From: Eudorina sp. 2006-703-Eu-15
Taxonomy: Eukaryota; Chlorophyta; Chlorophyceae; Chlamydomonadales; Volvocaceae
Reading direction: 5' to 3'
Assembly: GCA_003117195.1 (NCBI GenBank)
Contig: BDSI01000033.1
Location: forward strand, 186,001 to 250,000
Length of the DNA stretch: 64,000 nucleotides
Shown: in pieces, positions 24,806 to 36,615 of the stretch
Layout of the letters: every line of letters begins with the position of its first letter
Numbering within the stretch: position 1 is the stretch's first letter
Notes under the pieces: generated by a model
Database searches by the model: none
The model's input: only the letters and a program-made list of their open reading frames with translations
Told to the model about the DNA's origin: nothing
Position numbers and translations under genes: made by a program

Positions 24806-27800
24806 ATGCCGCACGCGGTTGTCGTGGGAACAGACGCGACCGCGCTGCACTTGGGAGGTCAGCTTGCAGCCCGAGGCTTTCAAGTTACACTGCTTGAAGC
24901 ATCGCACACGATAGGGGGCCAATGGGTAGAGCGCCTCGTGTCAGACAAGGCTGACGGTGAGTGGAGACGCCGCGAAGCTTGCGGGAAAATGCCGACGCAC
25001 GCAACATATTTCTTGGGTATCTGTATCGCATTGTCTGCGTATATAGTCAAGGGCTGGCGCTGACTACATACTCACGACAACGCCCTTTGTGCAATACGAC
25101 TTTTTACTCGGCCGAATCTTTGACGTATCAGTTCTGCTTACTTTTCTCTTTTCTTATTATGGATGCCGGCCTCATGGATTGCGCTCCCTGACGTGGCACA
25201 GGCTACGACTTCAACGCAACCGCGGATGGCCTCTTTGTGGATTTCCCCTTTCCTCCAGCCTCTCGGACGTCCCCAGCAGACAAAAAATCCGCGAACAGCA
25301 ACGATGTTGTCAATGACGAGTCAGTCGGCTTGCAAGGCGCGGGCGGCAGAGGTCCGTGGACCGAACAGGCCAAACCGAACCCCACCTTGCAGCTTCCGCC
25401 CGACCAGCAGCTGCTCCGCCACCTCGGGGAGTACGCGCAGGCCGCCGGTCTGCATCGGAGTATACGCCTGGGCTGCACCCTCCGGCGCGCAAAATGGCAG
25501 GTGAGGGCGGCTGTTTCCCTTCGGCGGACGACTTATTTGTACTACCCGTACAGCTTAGGACTATTGTACTACTGCACCAGCCTTCGCTGCAATCACCGGG
25601 TCATCTCGTCGTTGTTTTTCACGTGTAGGGCTGTTTTTGCACCTGTCGGGCATACCTTCGCCACATTTCTTCGTTGCAGTCCCCAGCACTGTAGGCCGTC
25701 GCCCCTGACGGCCGACGTGCCCCGGGGCCGCGGTTGGGTGCCAGGGCCTTCCCCCGCGGCGTACAAGCCCGCCCCAGTCCAGCACTCCGTCACGTTCCGC
25801 CACCTTACACCGCTCCCCCGAGTCGTCTTCTGGCAACCCGGGCCGTCCCATCTGGGTCTGATCTGGGTCGTTTTACACTTTCGTCACGCAAGTCTCACGA
25901 CCGCGCCCGCGCGCCGTTGCCGAGCCCTGAGCCCTGAGCAGAGTGCGGCGAACCCCTAACGCTGCTCTCTGTATGAATCCGCGCCAGGCTATGAACGGCT
26001 GTTGGCGGTTGGAGCTTAAGACCCAGTCCGTGGTGCAACGGGGCGGCGGCCAGCTGAGCGCGGACCTCCTGGTGGTGTCGCGGCTGGCGTCGGTGGCGGT
26101 CAAGCTGCCGAACCTGCCGGTAGGCCCCGTCGTGAGCCCCGCGGGCTGGGGATGCGCTTCTTTGGCGGCCCGGGGCTGGGGCCGAAGAAGGCCGGCGTGG
26201 GCATGGGCTGGCTAGGGATACATACGCAGCTCAGGACGCTGAGAGTGGTCACCCGCCCGCCGCAGCTAGACCCTCTTACCCGACACATCGGTGCCCCGGT
26301 TTGGGGGTCGCAGCTGCCCGTCAATTTTGGACGCCGCAAGACGTGTTGCGACGTCGATGTCCGCTAGCTTCACGGCACGCTTCCCTTGCCCTGTCCCCGC
26401 ACGGTGGCAGGGCGGCGAGCTGTACTGCGGGACCATCTTAACCGCCAACGACCAACTGTCGGGCCCCGGCGGCGCGGCGGTGCTGGACCAGCAGCTCCGT
26501 GGCCGCAACGTGTTCGTGGTGGGGCCCGCGGGGCCCGTCTCGCGGGACTGGGCGGAACAGTGTCGCCGCCACGCGGGCTGCGGCGGCAGCGTGGTGCTGC
26601 TGGAGATGGAGGACGATGACAGGGCGGCGGACAGACAGGTGGGAGTGAGGGTGGGGGTGAGAGCAGGAGTGGCCTTGGGGGTCCCGGTGGGTGCCGGGCG
26701 GTGGCCCCCGCGTCGGTGCTGGGCCGGCGGGGCCTCGGAAAGGTCAGGCGGATGGGCTTAGGGGCGCCATGGGCCGTTGTGGGTTGCTGGCCGCGTGGGC
26801 GGCGCTCCGCGCCCCTGCACCGTGCGAGGACCCGGCGGGCCCTGGACCGCCCTCCTGGCGGCGCGACTTTCCGTCAGGGTGGGCTCTACGAGGGCGCCGC
26901 GCATCCGTCTCCTTTGAAAATCTGTCCTGCTCGCCGGCAACCGCAACCGGGGCAGCACTCTGACATCGAACCCGGGACTTGCAACGAAGGGCAGAGGTAC
27001 CCACCACCACCACCACCACCACCACCACCAGATCCTCACGCACGGGGCCACAGAGGTGTTGTTACCGTGACTCCCTCTGAAGTCTCGGACGCTGGCGTTG
27101 CGCGGGTCTGCGGCCAGGACAGACCGAGCCAGTGCTCAGTGCCTCGAATGGCCGCATGCGCGCCCCGTGCAGGCGCCGGACGGCGAGGGGTCACCCGGCG
27201 GGCCCCTCACCCGCCTGTTCGGCGCGTGCCTGGGCGTGGGCCGCGCCGGCGGCGGCCAGCAGCGGCGTCAGGACACGGACCGCCTGGAGCGGTTCAGTCC
27301 CGCGCAGCCGCCCTGTGACCACCCCAGCAGCGCGGGACCGGGCAGCGGCGGGCTGATGTCGCCGGAGCGGGGCAGCGGCACCAGCGGCACCCTGGACGAC
27401 CCAGAGGCGGAGCCCGATGCAGATGGGGATCTAGGCGGCGAGGTGATGGGCAAGCTGGGTGACTGTCCCACGGGGCCTGCGTCCTTGGGCGCCGCCGTCG
27501 TCACCACTGACGGCGACGGCGGCCGCCGCGGGGAGGGCGGCGACGCCGCGGAGGTGCGCGAGCTGGCGGCGGCGGAGCAGAAGGCGGCGGCAGGAGGCGG
27601 TCTGCCGAAGGAGGGAGGCGGGGGAAACGCTGGCGGTGGCGGAGGGAGCGGCGGCGGCGGAGGGCGGGGCGGCAAGCTGGAGGGCGGCCGCAGCAGTCTG
27701 CGTGTCCTGCAGGGTAGGTGGGGCCCCGCGGGTTCAGCGTGTCTCTGCGCGCCCCGCTTGTGCCCCGCTCTCACACCCGGTGTGCCCGCCACGGGCCGCG

Positions 27801-30800
27801 GACCTCGGCGGCCCCGGGTGGGCAGCTGCGTCCTGGTCTGGTCCAGTCTGGGCCGTCTGGGTGTCAAGGCGATGTAATGACTGGGTTCGGTCTCACACTG
27901 TGAACATTCGGGACGGGACGGGACGGGACGGGACGGGACGGGACGGGACGGGACGGGGTACTCCCCCTTGCAGCCCCCCGGGGTGTGCACCGGTGTTCAC
28001 CAGACCTCCACCAACCGCTGCCGTCGTCGATGGCATCAGCAGCAGGCGGCGCCTCTATCTTCGCCCCAACCGTTACCCCCGCCGGCCACCGTATCCGCCA
28101 CACCAACCGTCCTCCGCCCCCCCCCCCGCCCGACCTCCTTCCCTGGCCTGACCGACCCAGGGGTCGGCGCGCTGCTCAACGGCACGCACGTGATGCTCAC
28201 AACCGGCGAGGAGTTCCCGGCGGAGGTCGTACTGCTCGTCCCCATGGGCGGCCTGGAGACCAGCCTCGCCTTCCTGGACGCCGGCGCGCCGATGCGCGCC
28301 TCGCAGGCCGGCGGCAGCTCCGTCGGCGGCAGCAGCTTCAAGCGCGTCAACACATCGCTCGCGGCGCCCTCCCTGGCGTCCATGAACGCTGATTTGCTCT
28401 CCTGCCAGCTGGAGAACTTGTACCGGGACATGCTGTCCAACTCGCCCTACGCGCCGAATTTCGCGCTCGTGGGCTTGGGCCCACGAGCCTGGGAGCACGA
28501 CGCGCGAACGGCCGCCGTGCAGGCGGCGTGGCTGCTGGCCACGTGGACGGGTTTGGACGACAACGGGTCGACGGGTCACTCGGGTCGCGGCGGCGGCAGC
28601 GGCGCTGGTGGCGGCGCGCATGGGCCCGACGCGGGCTGGCAGCCGGGGGCGCACGCGGGGGGGTACCTGCGTCAGGCCACGCCGGTGGAGTGCGCCGCGG
28701 ATGTGTCGCTGCGGGCCAGGTGGCGGCGGGAGGCGGCCAAGCGCGACAAGCCTGAGCTGTACCGTCACCGCTATATCCAGCAGCTGTTGGCGGACCTGGG
28801 GAAGCCGCTGCAGGTGCGGCGGCGCTGGGGTGCGGGGGTCGACGGGGCGCTACGAGCTCCTTCCAGGGCTCTCAGCCCGTTTTTTCGGCCCGCAGCCCGT
28901 TTTGACATTTGGCATGCGTGTACGCCTGAGACCACGTGGGCCCTACGTCCAGGTCCCGTTGATGCACCCCCGCCTGCTTCCTCTAGTTGTCGTCCTGCTT
29001 TCAGTTGTTCGCCCTCCTCCTCGCCCATCTTGCACCCCCACCCTCTCCCCCCGCCCCCGCCCCCGCTTGAGCCCCGTGTTCCGCGCCCCGGGCATCCGTC
29101 GTGCGACGCGCGCCGCGCACCCCCCCTCCACCCCCGCTCTGGCAGCAGCGCCGTATAAACATGTCTACCAATTTCCTATCCGCCCCCACCCCTCCAGGCC
29201 CCCTCCAAGTGGCGCTGCGGCCTCCTGGGCGCCGGCGCGCCGCCCCCTCCGGAGCACCTCACCCGCCAGCGGGTTGCCAAGCTGCTGGGCCTGAAGCGCC
29301 TGCGCCGGCCGCGGCCCTCCGGCGAGGACGCCCTCGGCGCCGCGCAGAGCCCGCGCGCCAGCCCCAGCCGCGCGCGGGGCATGAGCTACAACGGGGGCAG
29401 CGCCACCTTCACCCACGGTGTCACCGGCGTGCCGTTCCCCGGGGCGGCGGCCTTTGAGCGCGGCAGCCAGCAGCCCGTCAGTCGGGAGGCCTCCCGCTCC
29501 AGCTACCACGGCGCCGGTGGCAACCCGGGGGGCGTGCGGCACAGCAGCTCCTCCGCGCAGGCGCTGCTGCAGCGCAGCGCGTGCTCCCGCATGGGCGGCT
29601 TCCTGGACGGGCCCGCGCGCTCCGAGGGCAGCGTCCCCGCCGTGGGGGTGTTCCCCGTGCAGGGCGGCGGTGGCGGCGGCGGCGCGGCGGCGGGGGGCAC
29701 CTACGCGTCCGCACCGCCGGGGCCGCAGATGGCCGGGGGGTTGATGATGACGGCGGCGGCGGCGGCCCAGCATCCGCTGCCGCCCGAGGCCTTCCTGACG
29801 GGCGGCGGGTCCCAGCCCGGCCCGCGCCTGAACCGCCACCACAGCTTCAATAACGGCGGCGGCAGCATCGGCAGCGTCGGGAACAACTCCCTGTCCTTCG
29901 CCATGGCCACCACCAACGCGCAGCTGCTGCTGTCGCACGAGCTGCCGCTGTACCGGGTGGCGGAACACCCGGGAGAGCACCTGGACGACCCCTCCGCGGG
30001 GCCGCAGCCGCCGCCGGACTCGGGCCAGGGCCAGGGTCAGCCGGTGCTCCAGCCGCACTCCATCGCGCCCTCCTGTCCCTCCAGCCCCTCCCTGGCGCTG
30101 GCGGCGGCGGCCGGCCTGCTCGCCGCCGGCGGCAGCACCAGCGGCAGCATCGGCAGTCTGCGCGCGCGGCTGCTGTCGGGGGGCGCGACGTCCTTCTCCG
30201 CGGCCGGCGGCGGGGCCGGCCCGTCCAGCTTCTCCTCCGCGGCGGGCGCCGCCGCCGCCGCCGCTGCTGCCGGCGGCGGCGGTACGGCGGGTGTCCTCGC
30301 GGGCTCCGCCGTCACCTCCCCCTGCGTGCTGGGTGGCGGATACGGCGGCGGTACGGAGCCCGCGCTGGCGTCGGTGCCGGCGGCGCTGCAGTTCGGGGCC
30401 GTGTCTGGGCAGGTGGGCAGCCCCGGGGTCATGGCGGACGAGATCTCGCCGCCGCAGCCGGGCGGCGGGATGCGGTCGCTGCAGCGGCACCGGTCGACCA
30501 GTCGGCTGGCGGGGGTGTCCACGGCCAACTCGCTGCCGTCGGGGCAGCAGCCGCAGGCGGCGCCCAACGGCGCGCTGTCCGCGTTCTTCGGCCGGCGGGC
30601 GGCCGCGGTGTCGACCTCGCAGGTGAGGAGGGAACAGGGGCGGGGCGGGGCGGGGGAAGGAAGGGGCGGGGGAAGGAAGGGGCGGGGAAGGAAGGGGCGG
30701 GGGAGGGAAGGGGCGGGGAAGGAAGGGGCGGGGGAGGGAAGGGGCGGGGGAAGGAAGGGGCGGGGGAGGGAAGGGGCGGGGGAAGGAAGGGGCGGGGGAG

Positions 30801-32221
30801 GGAAGGGGCGGGGGAAGGAAGGGGCGGGGGGCGGGGATGACAAGATCAGAGAAACCGAACTCAGGGGCGGGGCGGGGGTATGTCCAGGACATGACAACAA
30901 CGGACGTGCGGCGAAGGGGGCTCGGTGCGGCGAGGGGGCAGCTGCTGACCTGCAGCGGCGGGCACTGGAAGGGTGTTGTGCAGACTCGGTTCGGGATCTG
31001 GGCAGGCCGGGGGGTGGGACCCTACACCCGAGGGTTGGGCTGGAGGAGGTGATGGTGATGGCGAGTGCCAACCCCACCTGCCCCACCCCACCTGCCCCAC
31101 CCCACCCCCCACCCCACCCCCCACCCCACCCTCCACCCCACCCCACCCTCCACTCCACCCGGCCGCAGGTGAGCTTCGACATCCCGCAGAGCTTCCTCAC
31201 CGAGCGCAGGTCCCAGAGCGGTCGGCCCTCCCGCAACAGCAGCACACGGCGGCCCAACCCCGTGAGCACTGGCGGCGCTGGGGCCGGCAGCTGCAGCACC
31301 GGCGGCAACGGCCTCCTCAGCCGGGCCAACAGCGCAGTGCGGCTGCAGCTGCTGCTCGCCGCCGCCAGCTCCGCCTCCCGCCGCCGTACAGCCATGACGC
31401 CGGCGTCGCCGTCGGCGACGTCGGCGGCGTCGTCCGACGCGCAGGGCTACAGCCCCACGACGTCGTACGGGCCGCCGGTCAACGCCGCCGTTGCCGCGGC
31501 GATGGCTGCGGCCAGCGCGGATATACGGCTAATGCAGATCCGGAGGGCGTACGGCGATCCGCAGCAGGCCGTGGGACCCGCCGGCGGCAACGGGTACGGC
31601 ACGCAGGGCTCTCTGCGCGCGCCCGCCGGCAGGACAAGCGGGCTGGGGACGTCGGTGTCGGTCCTGGCACGGGCCATCCGCATCAGCAACAACAACGCGC
31701 ACGGCAGCGTCAGCGAGCCCGTCGCCGCCGACCTGCCGTCGCCGACGGGCTCGGCGCCGCCGTCGCCACCGCGGCGAAGCGTGTACGGCAAGATCGGCGA
31801 CGTGGCGTCGGCGCAGCTGCCGGAGGAGGCGGAGAAGGCGGCCGCGGCGGCGGCCGTCGTGGCGGCGGTGACGATGGCCGGCATGCCTCCGCCTGTCGTA
31901 TCGACCAGCGGCAGCGTGACCCTAGGAACGCATTTCATCACCGGGGAGCAGCAGTGGGGCAGCGGCAACCTGTCGGGGACCGCCGCCGCCGCCGCCGGTG
32001 AGAAGCCCGAGGGCGAGGACGGGCTGGACGGCAGCACGGGCACGCGGTGGGAAAACCCCCGCGGGCGGCACCACCGCACGAGGCGCCGCTCCATCACGCT
32101 GCCCGACCTGCGCATCCCGGGCGGCCCGCACCCCTTCCACGGGCCCTACCTGCCCGAGGGAGACAACTTTCCTGAGGACGAGGCCGGCGTCCCCGGGGCC
32201 GGAGGCGAAGGCGAGTTCTGA
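24806..32221 (+). CDS. Flavin-containing monooxygenase-like protein with long low-complexity C-terminal tail
   Basis: Classical FMOs use FAD and NADPH to oxygenate soft nucleophiles. Exons: 24806-24956, 25202-25500, 25988-26119, 26411-26638, about 27173-27713, 28161-28813, 29198-30622 and 31169-32221 (TGA), about 1,493 residues. The fifth exon's start is unsure and a mini-exon near 27032-27055 is possible. FMO features in order: an N-terminal FAD-binding beta-alpha-beta with GGQW, 'PPDQQLLRHLGEYAQAAGL', the segment near 26411 matching the FMO signature region, a second Rossmann strand VFVVGPAG (about 26510), and SPYAPNFALVGLGP (about 28443). The FAD loop reads GTDATA instead of GxGxxG, and the signature histidine appears to be Tyr in QGGELYCG. 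The last 950 or so residues are Ser/Gly/Ala-rich with no recognised domain. The ATG at 24806 follows an in-frame stop at 24782. Family assignment is moderately secure; activity is doubtful. Confidence 0.72.
27001..27030 (+). repeat. (CAC)n microsatellite in FMO-like gene intron
   Basis: About ten CAC/ACC triplets in a row lie between the exon ending at 26638 and the exon placed near 27173. Confidence 0.85.
27910..27957 (+). repeat. (GGGAC)n pentanucleotide array in FMO-like gene intron
   Basis: About nine to ten consecutive GGGAC units lie in the intron between 27714 and 28160. Confidence 0.95.
30636..30832 (+). repeat. G-rich minisatellite in FMO-like gene intron
   Basis: The array is built from imperfect copies of GGGGCGGGGGAAGGAA and GGGGCGGGGGAGGGAA. 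It lies in the intron 30623-31168, which is 546 bp long, a multiple of three, and has no stop in the gene's reading frame. Confidence 0.9.
31072..31160 (+). repeat. CCCCACC-type simple repeat before the last FMO-like exon
   Basis: Imperfect CCCCACCTG and CCCCACCC units extend almost to the splice acceptor at 31167-31168, acting as a pyrimidine-rich tract. Confidence 0.75.
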
Positions 32222-33439
32222 AAGACATCGTCCGCCGTGCTGCGGTGCGGTGCGGGGTCGGGGTTGGTGTTGCGGTTGGGGTCGGGGTCGCCCCTCCGTG
32301 CTGCAGTCGCGGTGTGGTCGTGATGCGGTACGGGGCTGAGGAAGCGGGTCCCCGCGGCGAGATGATGGGGGTGATGACGATGATGGGGGGATGATGCGGG
32401 GGGAGGGGCGCCAGCCGCCAGGCGCTGTGTGTGTGTGTATGTTGGGGGGGGGCCGGGGGCGGGGCAGGGTGCCGGCGGCAGCGGGCTCCCTTGGTGCGGC
32501 TGCAGCAGAGGAGTTTGGGCAGTGCGGGGCTGAGTGGAAGCGCTGCTCGGGGAGGGATGCACGCCCGCGCAGCATCGGCAGCACCGGCAGCGTGCGCAGC
32601 ATCGGCTGCGTGCGTGTGGCTGGTGATGTGGGGACGGCGCGGGCGGGCGGGAGGGCGGACGGGTTCGGACAACACGACACAGACATGGGGCGGTGTGCGG
32701 AGGGCGCGAGGGCCTCTCGGCGGGTGGTGTGGTGTGGAGTTTTGGGGCGCGCCGGCTGCGACGCCGCTGCGCGCGCGCGCTCTCGCCGGTCCGGGGAGGG
32801 AGCGAGTGGCAGAGGTTCCGCGGAGAGGAGGGCGGACTGGGTTTGTTCGGTTCAAAACAAGAGGGCAGAGAGCTCCATACAGCAGCGACTCGTAGGGGCT
32901 GCAGAAGCAGCAGCAGCATTATTTTTGTGTGATGCCTCCAGCGCGTGACACGGTCAGCGCCGCGCGCGTTATGCGGTCAGCGTTCGAACACACATTGTCG
33001 CCGTGGGCTCCGGGTTTCGAGCGCATTGGTCGTGAGCGGAAGTCGCCGCGCGTTTCCTTGCGGGGCTGCGGGTTCCCTCCTGCTCGGCTTGCACTGACGA
33101 CAGCCGGGCTGCAGGGCGGGGGGTCGGCGTAACGGCACGTGTGGGCTGGGGGGGGGCTTGCGCGTGGCGATGGCGATGGCGACGGAGGTCATTGACAGGG
33201 ATGGAAAGCGTACGGCACGACGCGGCTGCGTGTCGGCATGACGGACCCCCCCCTTAGGCATACCCAGACCAACATTTCTGAGGGGAGCCCAAAAAGCGAC
33301 CGCCGTCGCGGGAGACCGGACGCGGTTGGGCGGGCGCCTCGTGCCCCCGCCCAGCCCCCCTTATGTGCCCTCTGCACAGTGCCGGTCCGCGGTCACTGTG
33401 CCCCCTCTCCGGGCCTGCGTCCCCCGCCTGGGTTGAATT

Positions 33440-33508
33440 GCGTGTCGGGTGAAATGCGTGTCGGGTGAAATGCGTGTCGGGTGAAATGCGTGACGGGTGA
33501 AATGCGTG
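33440..33508 (+). repeat. 16-bp tandem repeat, four copies
   Basis: The unit GCGTGTCGGGTGAAAT recurs at 33440, 33456, 33472 and 33488, the last copy having GACGGG in place of GTCGGG. Confidence 0.9.
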
Positions 33509-34417
33509 TGTCGGACGCGGAACATACGGTGCTGGTGCTGCGCCCAAAGGCGCTGAGAAGGTTACTGGTTCGTGGGCCGCTGTTGCCGATCTCACGCGGC
33601 TCGCGTGTCCTTGCCTTCGTTCGAAGACCCGCCGTCCTCCTCGTAGGTGAAGGCTGGCTTTTGCACTGCTTTTGATGCCCTGCTGGCTCCGCCCTTTTTT
33701 GTCCGGTGTTGGACAACACGTGGACTGAAACCCTAGAGCTGCACATGTCAGGTGCCAAATGCACATGTGTGTTGAGGTGCTGTGGAGGTGCCATGGCGTC
33801 AAGCGGGCTGGAGTAAGTAACGGCCAGGGGGACGCCATGGCGTCAAGCCGGGCGGGGCTGCGGTAAGTAACGACCGGGGGCGCCGGCGGAGTGTGTCCTT
33901 CCATCCATCCTGCTTCTTGTCTGCATCATTACGGCTGGGCGCTTCGCGGGGCATGCAGCGGCAGCCGGGCTGAGCTGCTGCAGGTTGCGTTGCGTTGCGT
34001 TGCGTTGCGCTGCCTCGCAAGTTGTTCATTGTTGCTGCGTGCAAACACGCTGTTTCCCCGTTGTTGGGCCGGTGCCTCACGCACGGGTGCGAATGTTGCT
34101 GTCGCTGTTGCCGTGCCGCCGTCGCCGTCGTGGCCTCAGACAGAGATGTGTGGCGTGGCGTGGGGTGGGGTGGGGTGGGGTGGGTGCTTGGGTACGTATG
34201 TGGCGTGATCGTGACCCCGCAAGGGGTCGGATGAAGGACGGCTGCGGTCAGCGCGTGTCCGGTGTCTTAGTGTGACGGGCGAGGAGGGGCGAGGAGGCAG
34301 GGAGGGAGGGAGGCGGGGAGGGAGGCAGGGAGGGAGGGAGGCAGGGAGGGAGGGAGGGAGGGAGGCGGGGAGGGACCGACCCAGGGGCTGTGTCTCGGAC
34401 GTGCGGGGCGCTTTGGA

Positions 34418-34482
34418 TCGCGGGGTGCCGTCGCGGGGTGCCGTCGCGGGGTGCCGTCGCGGGGTGCCGTCGCGGGGTGCTG
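34418..34482 (+). repeat. 13-bp tandem repeat, five copies
   Basis: The unit TCGCGGGGTGCCG repeats at 34418, 34431, 34444, 34457 and 34470, with a single change in the last copy. Confidence 0.9.
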
Positions 34483-34979
34483 CGGCTCTCCGGGGGCGCA
34501 CGACCCCGTGTGGGTGGCCTCGGGGCGCATCTCAAAAGGAGAGGGCGGCAAGGGGAGGGCAGGTGGGAGGTCAAAGGAGGGAGGGCAGGTGGGAGGCGCC
34601 TGTCTGGACGTGGGGGCCGCCGGTGCGGTCAGCGCTGGGGTTGTGGGTGCCCCTGCACAGCGGCTACAGGCCACCTTCAAGGCCCGTGGGAGTAAAACGC
34701 CGGGCCTCGCATCCCGCCACATGCGCTAGGCGTGCGGTGTTTGGTCATCCTCCTCCACAGGAGCATTATCCTACATAGTAGTACTGTTGTACGGCAATAT
34801 ATATTCAGCAAGGCACAACAGGGTGCGTGCTGAGCTTTCCCGAGTGGAGGTATTAGATGAGGGGTTGCTTTCACCATCGCACTGTACATGGATACCTAGT
34901 ATACGTTCGTTGCTTGGGTACGTTACTTCAGACAGCTTCAGAGGACTACAACGGTATGCCGCCGGTGGTGTCGACCCAT

Positions 34980-34985
34980 GTCTGT

Positions 34986-35010
<25 letters not shown>
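34980..35010 (+). repeat. (TCTG)n microsatellite
   Basis: Six to seven consecutive TCTG units lie in a region with no supported gene. Confidence 0.9.
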
Positions 35011-35016
<6 letters not shown>

Positions 35017-36615
35017 TCTGCCTGCCAGTGGAAGAATTGAGGTCTCAGTGACGCAGCGACTGCATCGTCGCCCGTCTGTACCTGGCGTGGGTGGGTCGGT
35101 GGGTCGGTGGCTCTGTTTCTGCCAGTCGTCCGCCTGTCTGCTGGCCTTCGTGTTCATATGTCGGTCTGGCAGTCTGTGTCAGTCCGCTGTTACTTCTGTC
35201 TGACGCCTATAGGACCTGGACGTCGTTTCTCGACGGCCAGACGCGAACCTTTCCCACAATCAGAGACCTAAAGAGAGACCAGTCGCCAACGCGAGCAGTC
35301 GACCGAAGTTGGTCCCCCCTGGCTGTGGATTACCGTACGGAATTTCACGATGCCGGTACGCGCCGTGGAGAGCAAGAGCAAGCTTGTGACGTCCCACGGC
35401 CACCGTATAGTGGCGGTCGTCGGCACATTGCGTTTGAAGATGTGCCCCGGCGTAGTAATAGTAGCAATGGTGGGTGCGGGGAAGGGCGAACCCGTATGTA
35501 GGTGTATGTGTGTGAGGCTGCACTCACGAAGATCAATAAGGCGACCATCACTCACTGGCACTCATGGGCCTTACGGGGTGGACCATAACATCAGATGTGC
35601 GTTCCGATGTTTGCCGGTGGACCCAAGGCGGGTGGACCTGGTGAGGCCAGCCCCACGAGTGTGTGTGTGCGGTCGCCGGCGGGGGGGGCCAAGGTTTCGG
35701 GGCTGTGCCGTATGTGCCGCGACCCTGTTGTCGCGACCCTGTAGGGAGGAGGGATGGCACATAAGGTGATGCGCAGCGCGCTCTGCTGCTGCTGCTGCTG
35801 CTGCTGCCCCTGCTACTGTTTTTGTCTGTGTAGTGCGTTTCGCAGCAGCGCTCCCCCGGGCGTTTGTTCCGGGTATGTAACCAGATCGCACCGGGATCGA
35901 CCCCATCCAACTATACCCAAGGCAAGGGACTTCGCCTCCGTTGAGCAGACGAGTCGGTGACACAGATGAGAGCACGCGGTGCGCGAGCGAGCGCTGGTGC
36001 GCCTATCGGGGGCTGCAGCCAAGGCAGCCAGACTGCATGACGTCGCTGCATGCCACGTGGTGGTGGCGCCGGCAGTGGTGCACGGACGGCGCTCAGAGCT
36101 CACGCGTTCACGCGCCATACCCGCCGCCCGTACCATCCGCCCGGGGGTTTAGGGTTTGTGAGGGGCGGCAGGAGCGCGCATGCGGACCCCAATACAGTAC
36201 TCGCACATAAGGCCTCCACACGTCAGCACGTCGGCACCTCATTGGCCCCCCGTCCACAAAACACCGAACCGCCGGCACAAACATCGCCCCCGTTGCTGTC
36301 GACCAGTGCTGTCACCCAAGACAGCGAAAAGTCAGAGACCGCAGAAAGTCACCAAACTGCCTCCTGCCTTCTTGCCGTCGAACTCCACGTCTGCACGCTC
36401 ACACCGGAGATGGCTCAACACACGCAGCTCCCGCCAGAGCACAGCCCCGACTAGCAGTATTCCCCCTGCACGTCCATGGTTTGGGCGCGGGCAGTCGTGT
36501 GGCGTACGGGCTTTAGCTACGCCCCTTGCATGCCACGCACTCCTGCTCTGCCTGCCTACCAATATACAAGCACGTGTCTCGCGGCTCAGTTCACTTACAC
36601 AGCCATGTCTCGGGC

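Larger units (their letters stand above)
32222..36615 (+). other. Long gene-free stretch: FMO-like 3' region, simple repeats, 3' side of the LysM gene
   Basis: I found no supported gene. The contents are simple and tandem repeats (33440-33508, 33984-34010, 34290-34375, 34418-34482, 34980-35010 and 35785-35806), CAG/CTG triplets and scattered CA-rich tracts. The open frames on both strands consist of low-complexity Arg/Ala/Pro translations. The right end near 36572-36600 carries a copy of the short CGGCTCAGTT repeat found elsewhere in the window. Confidence 0.6.
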
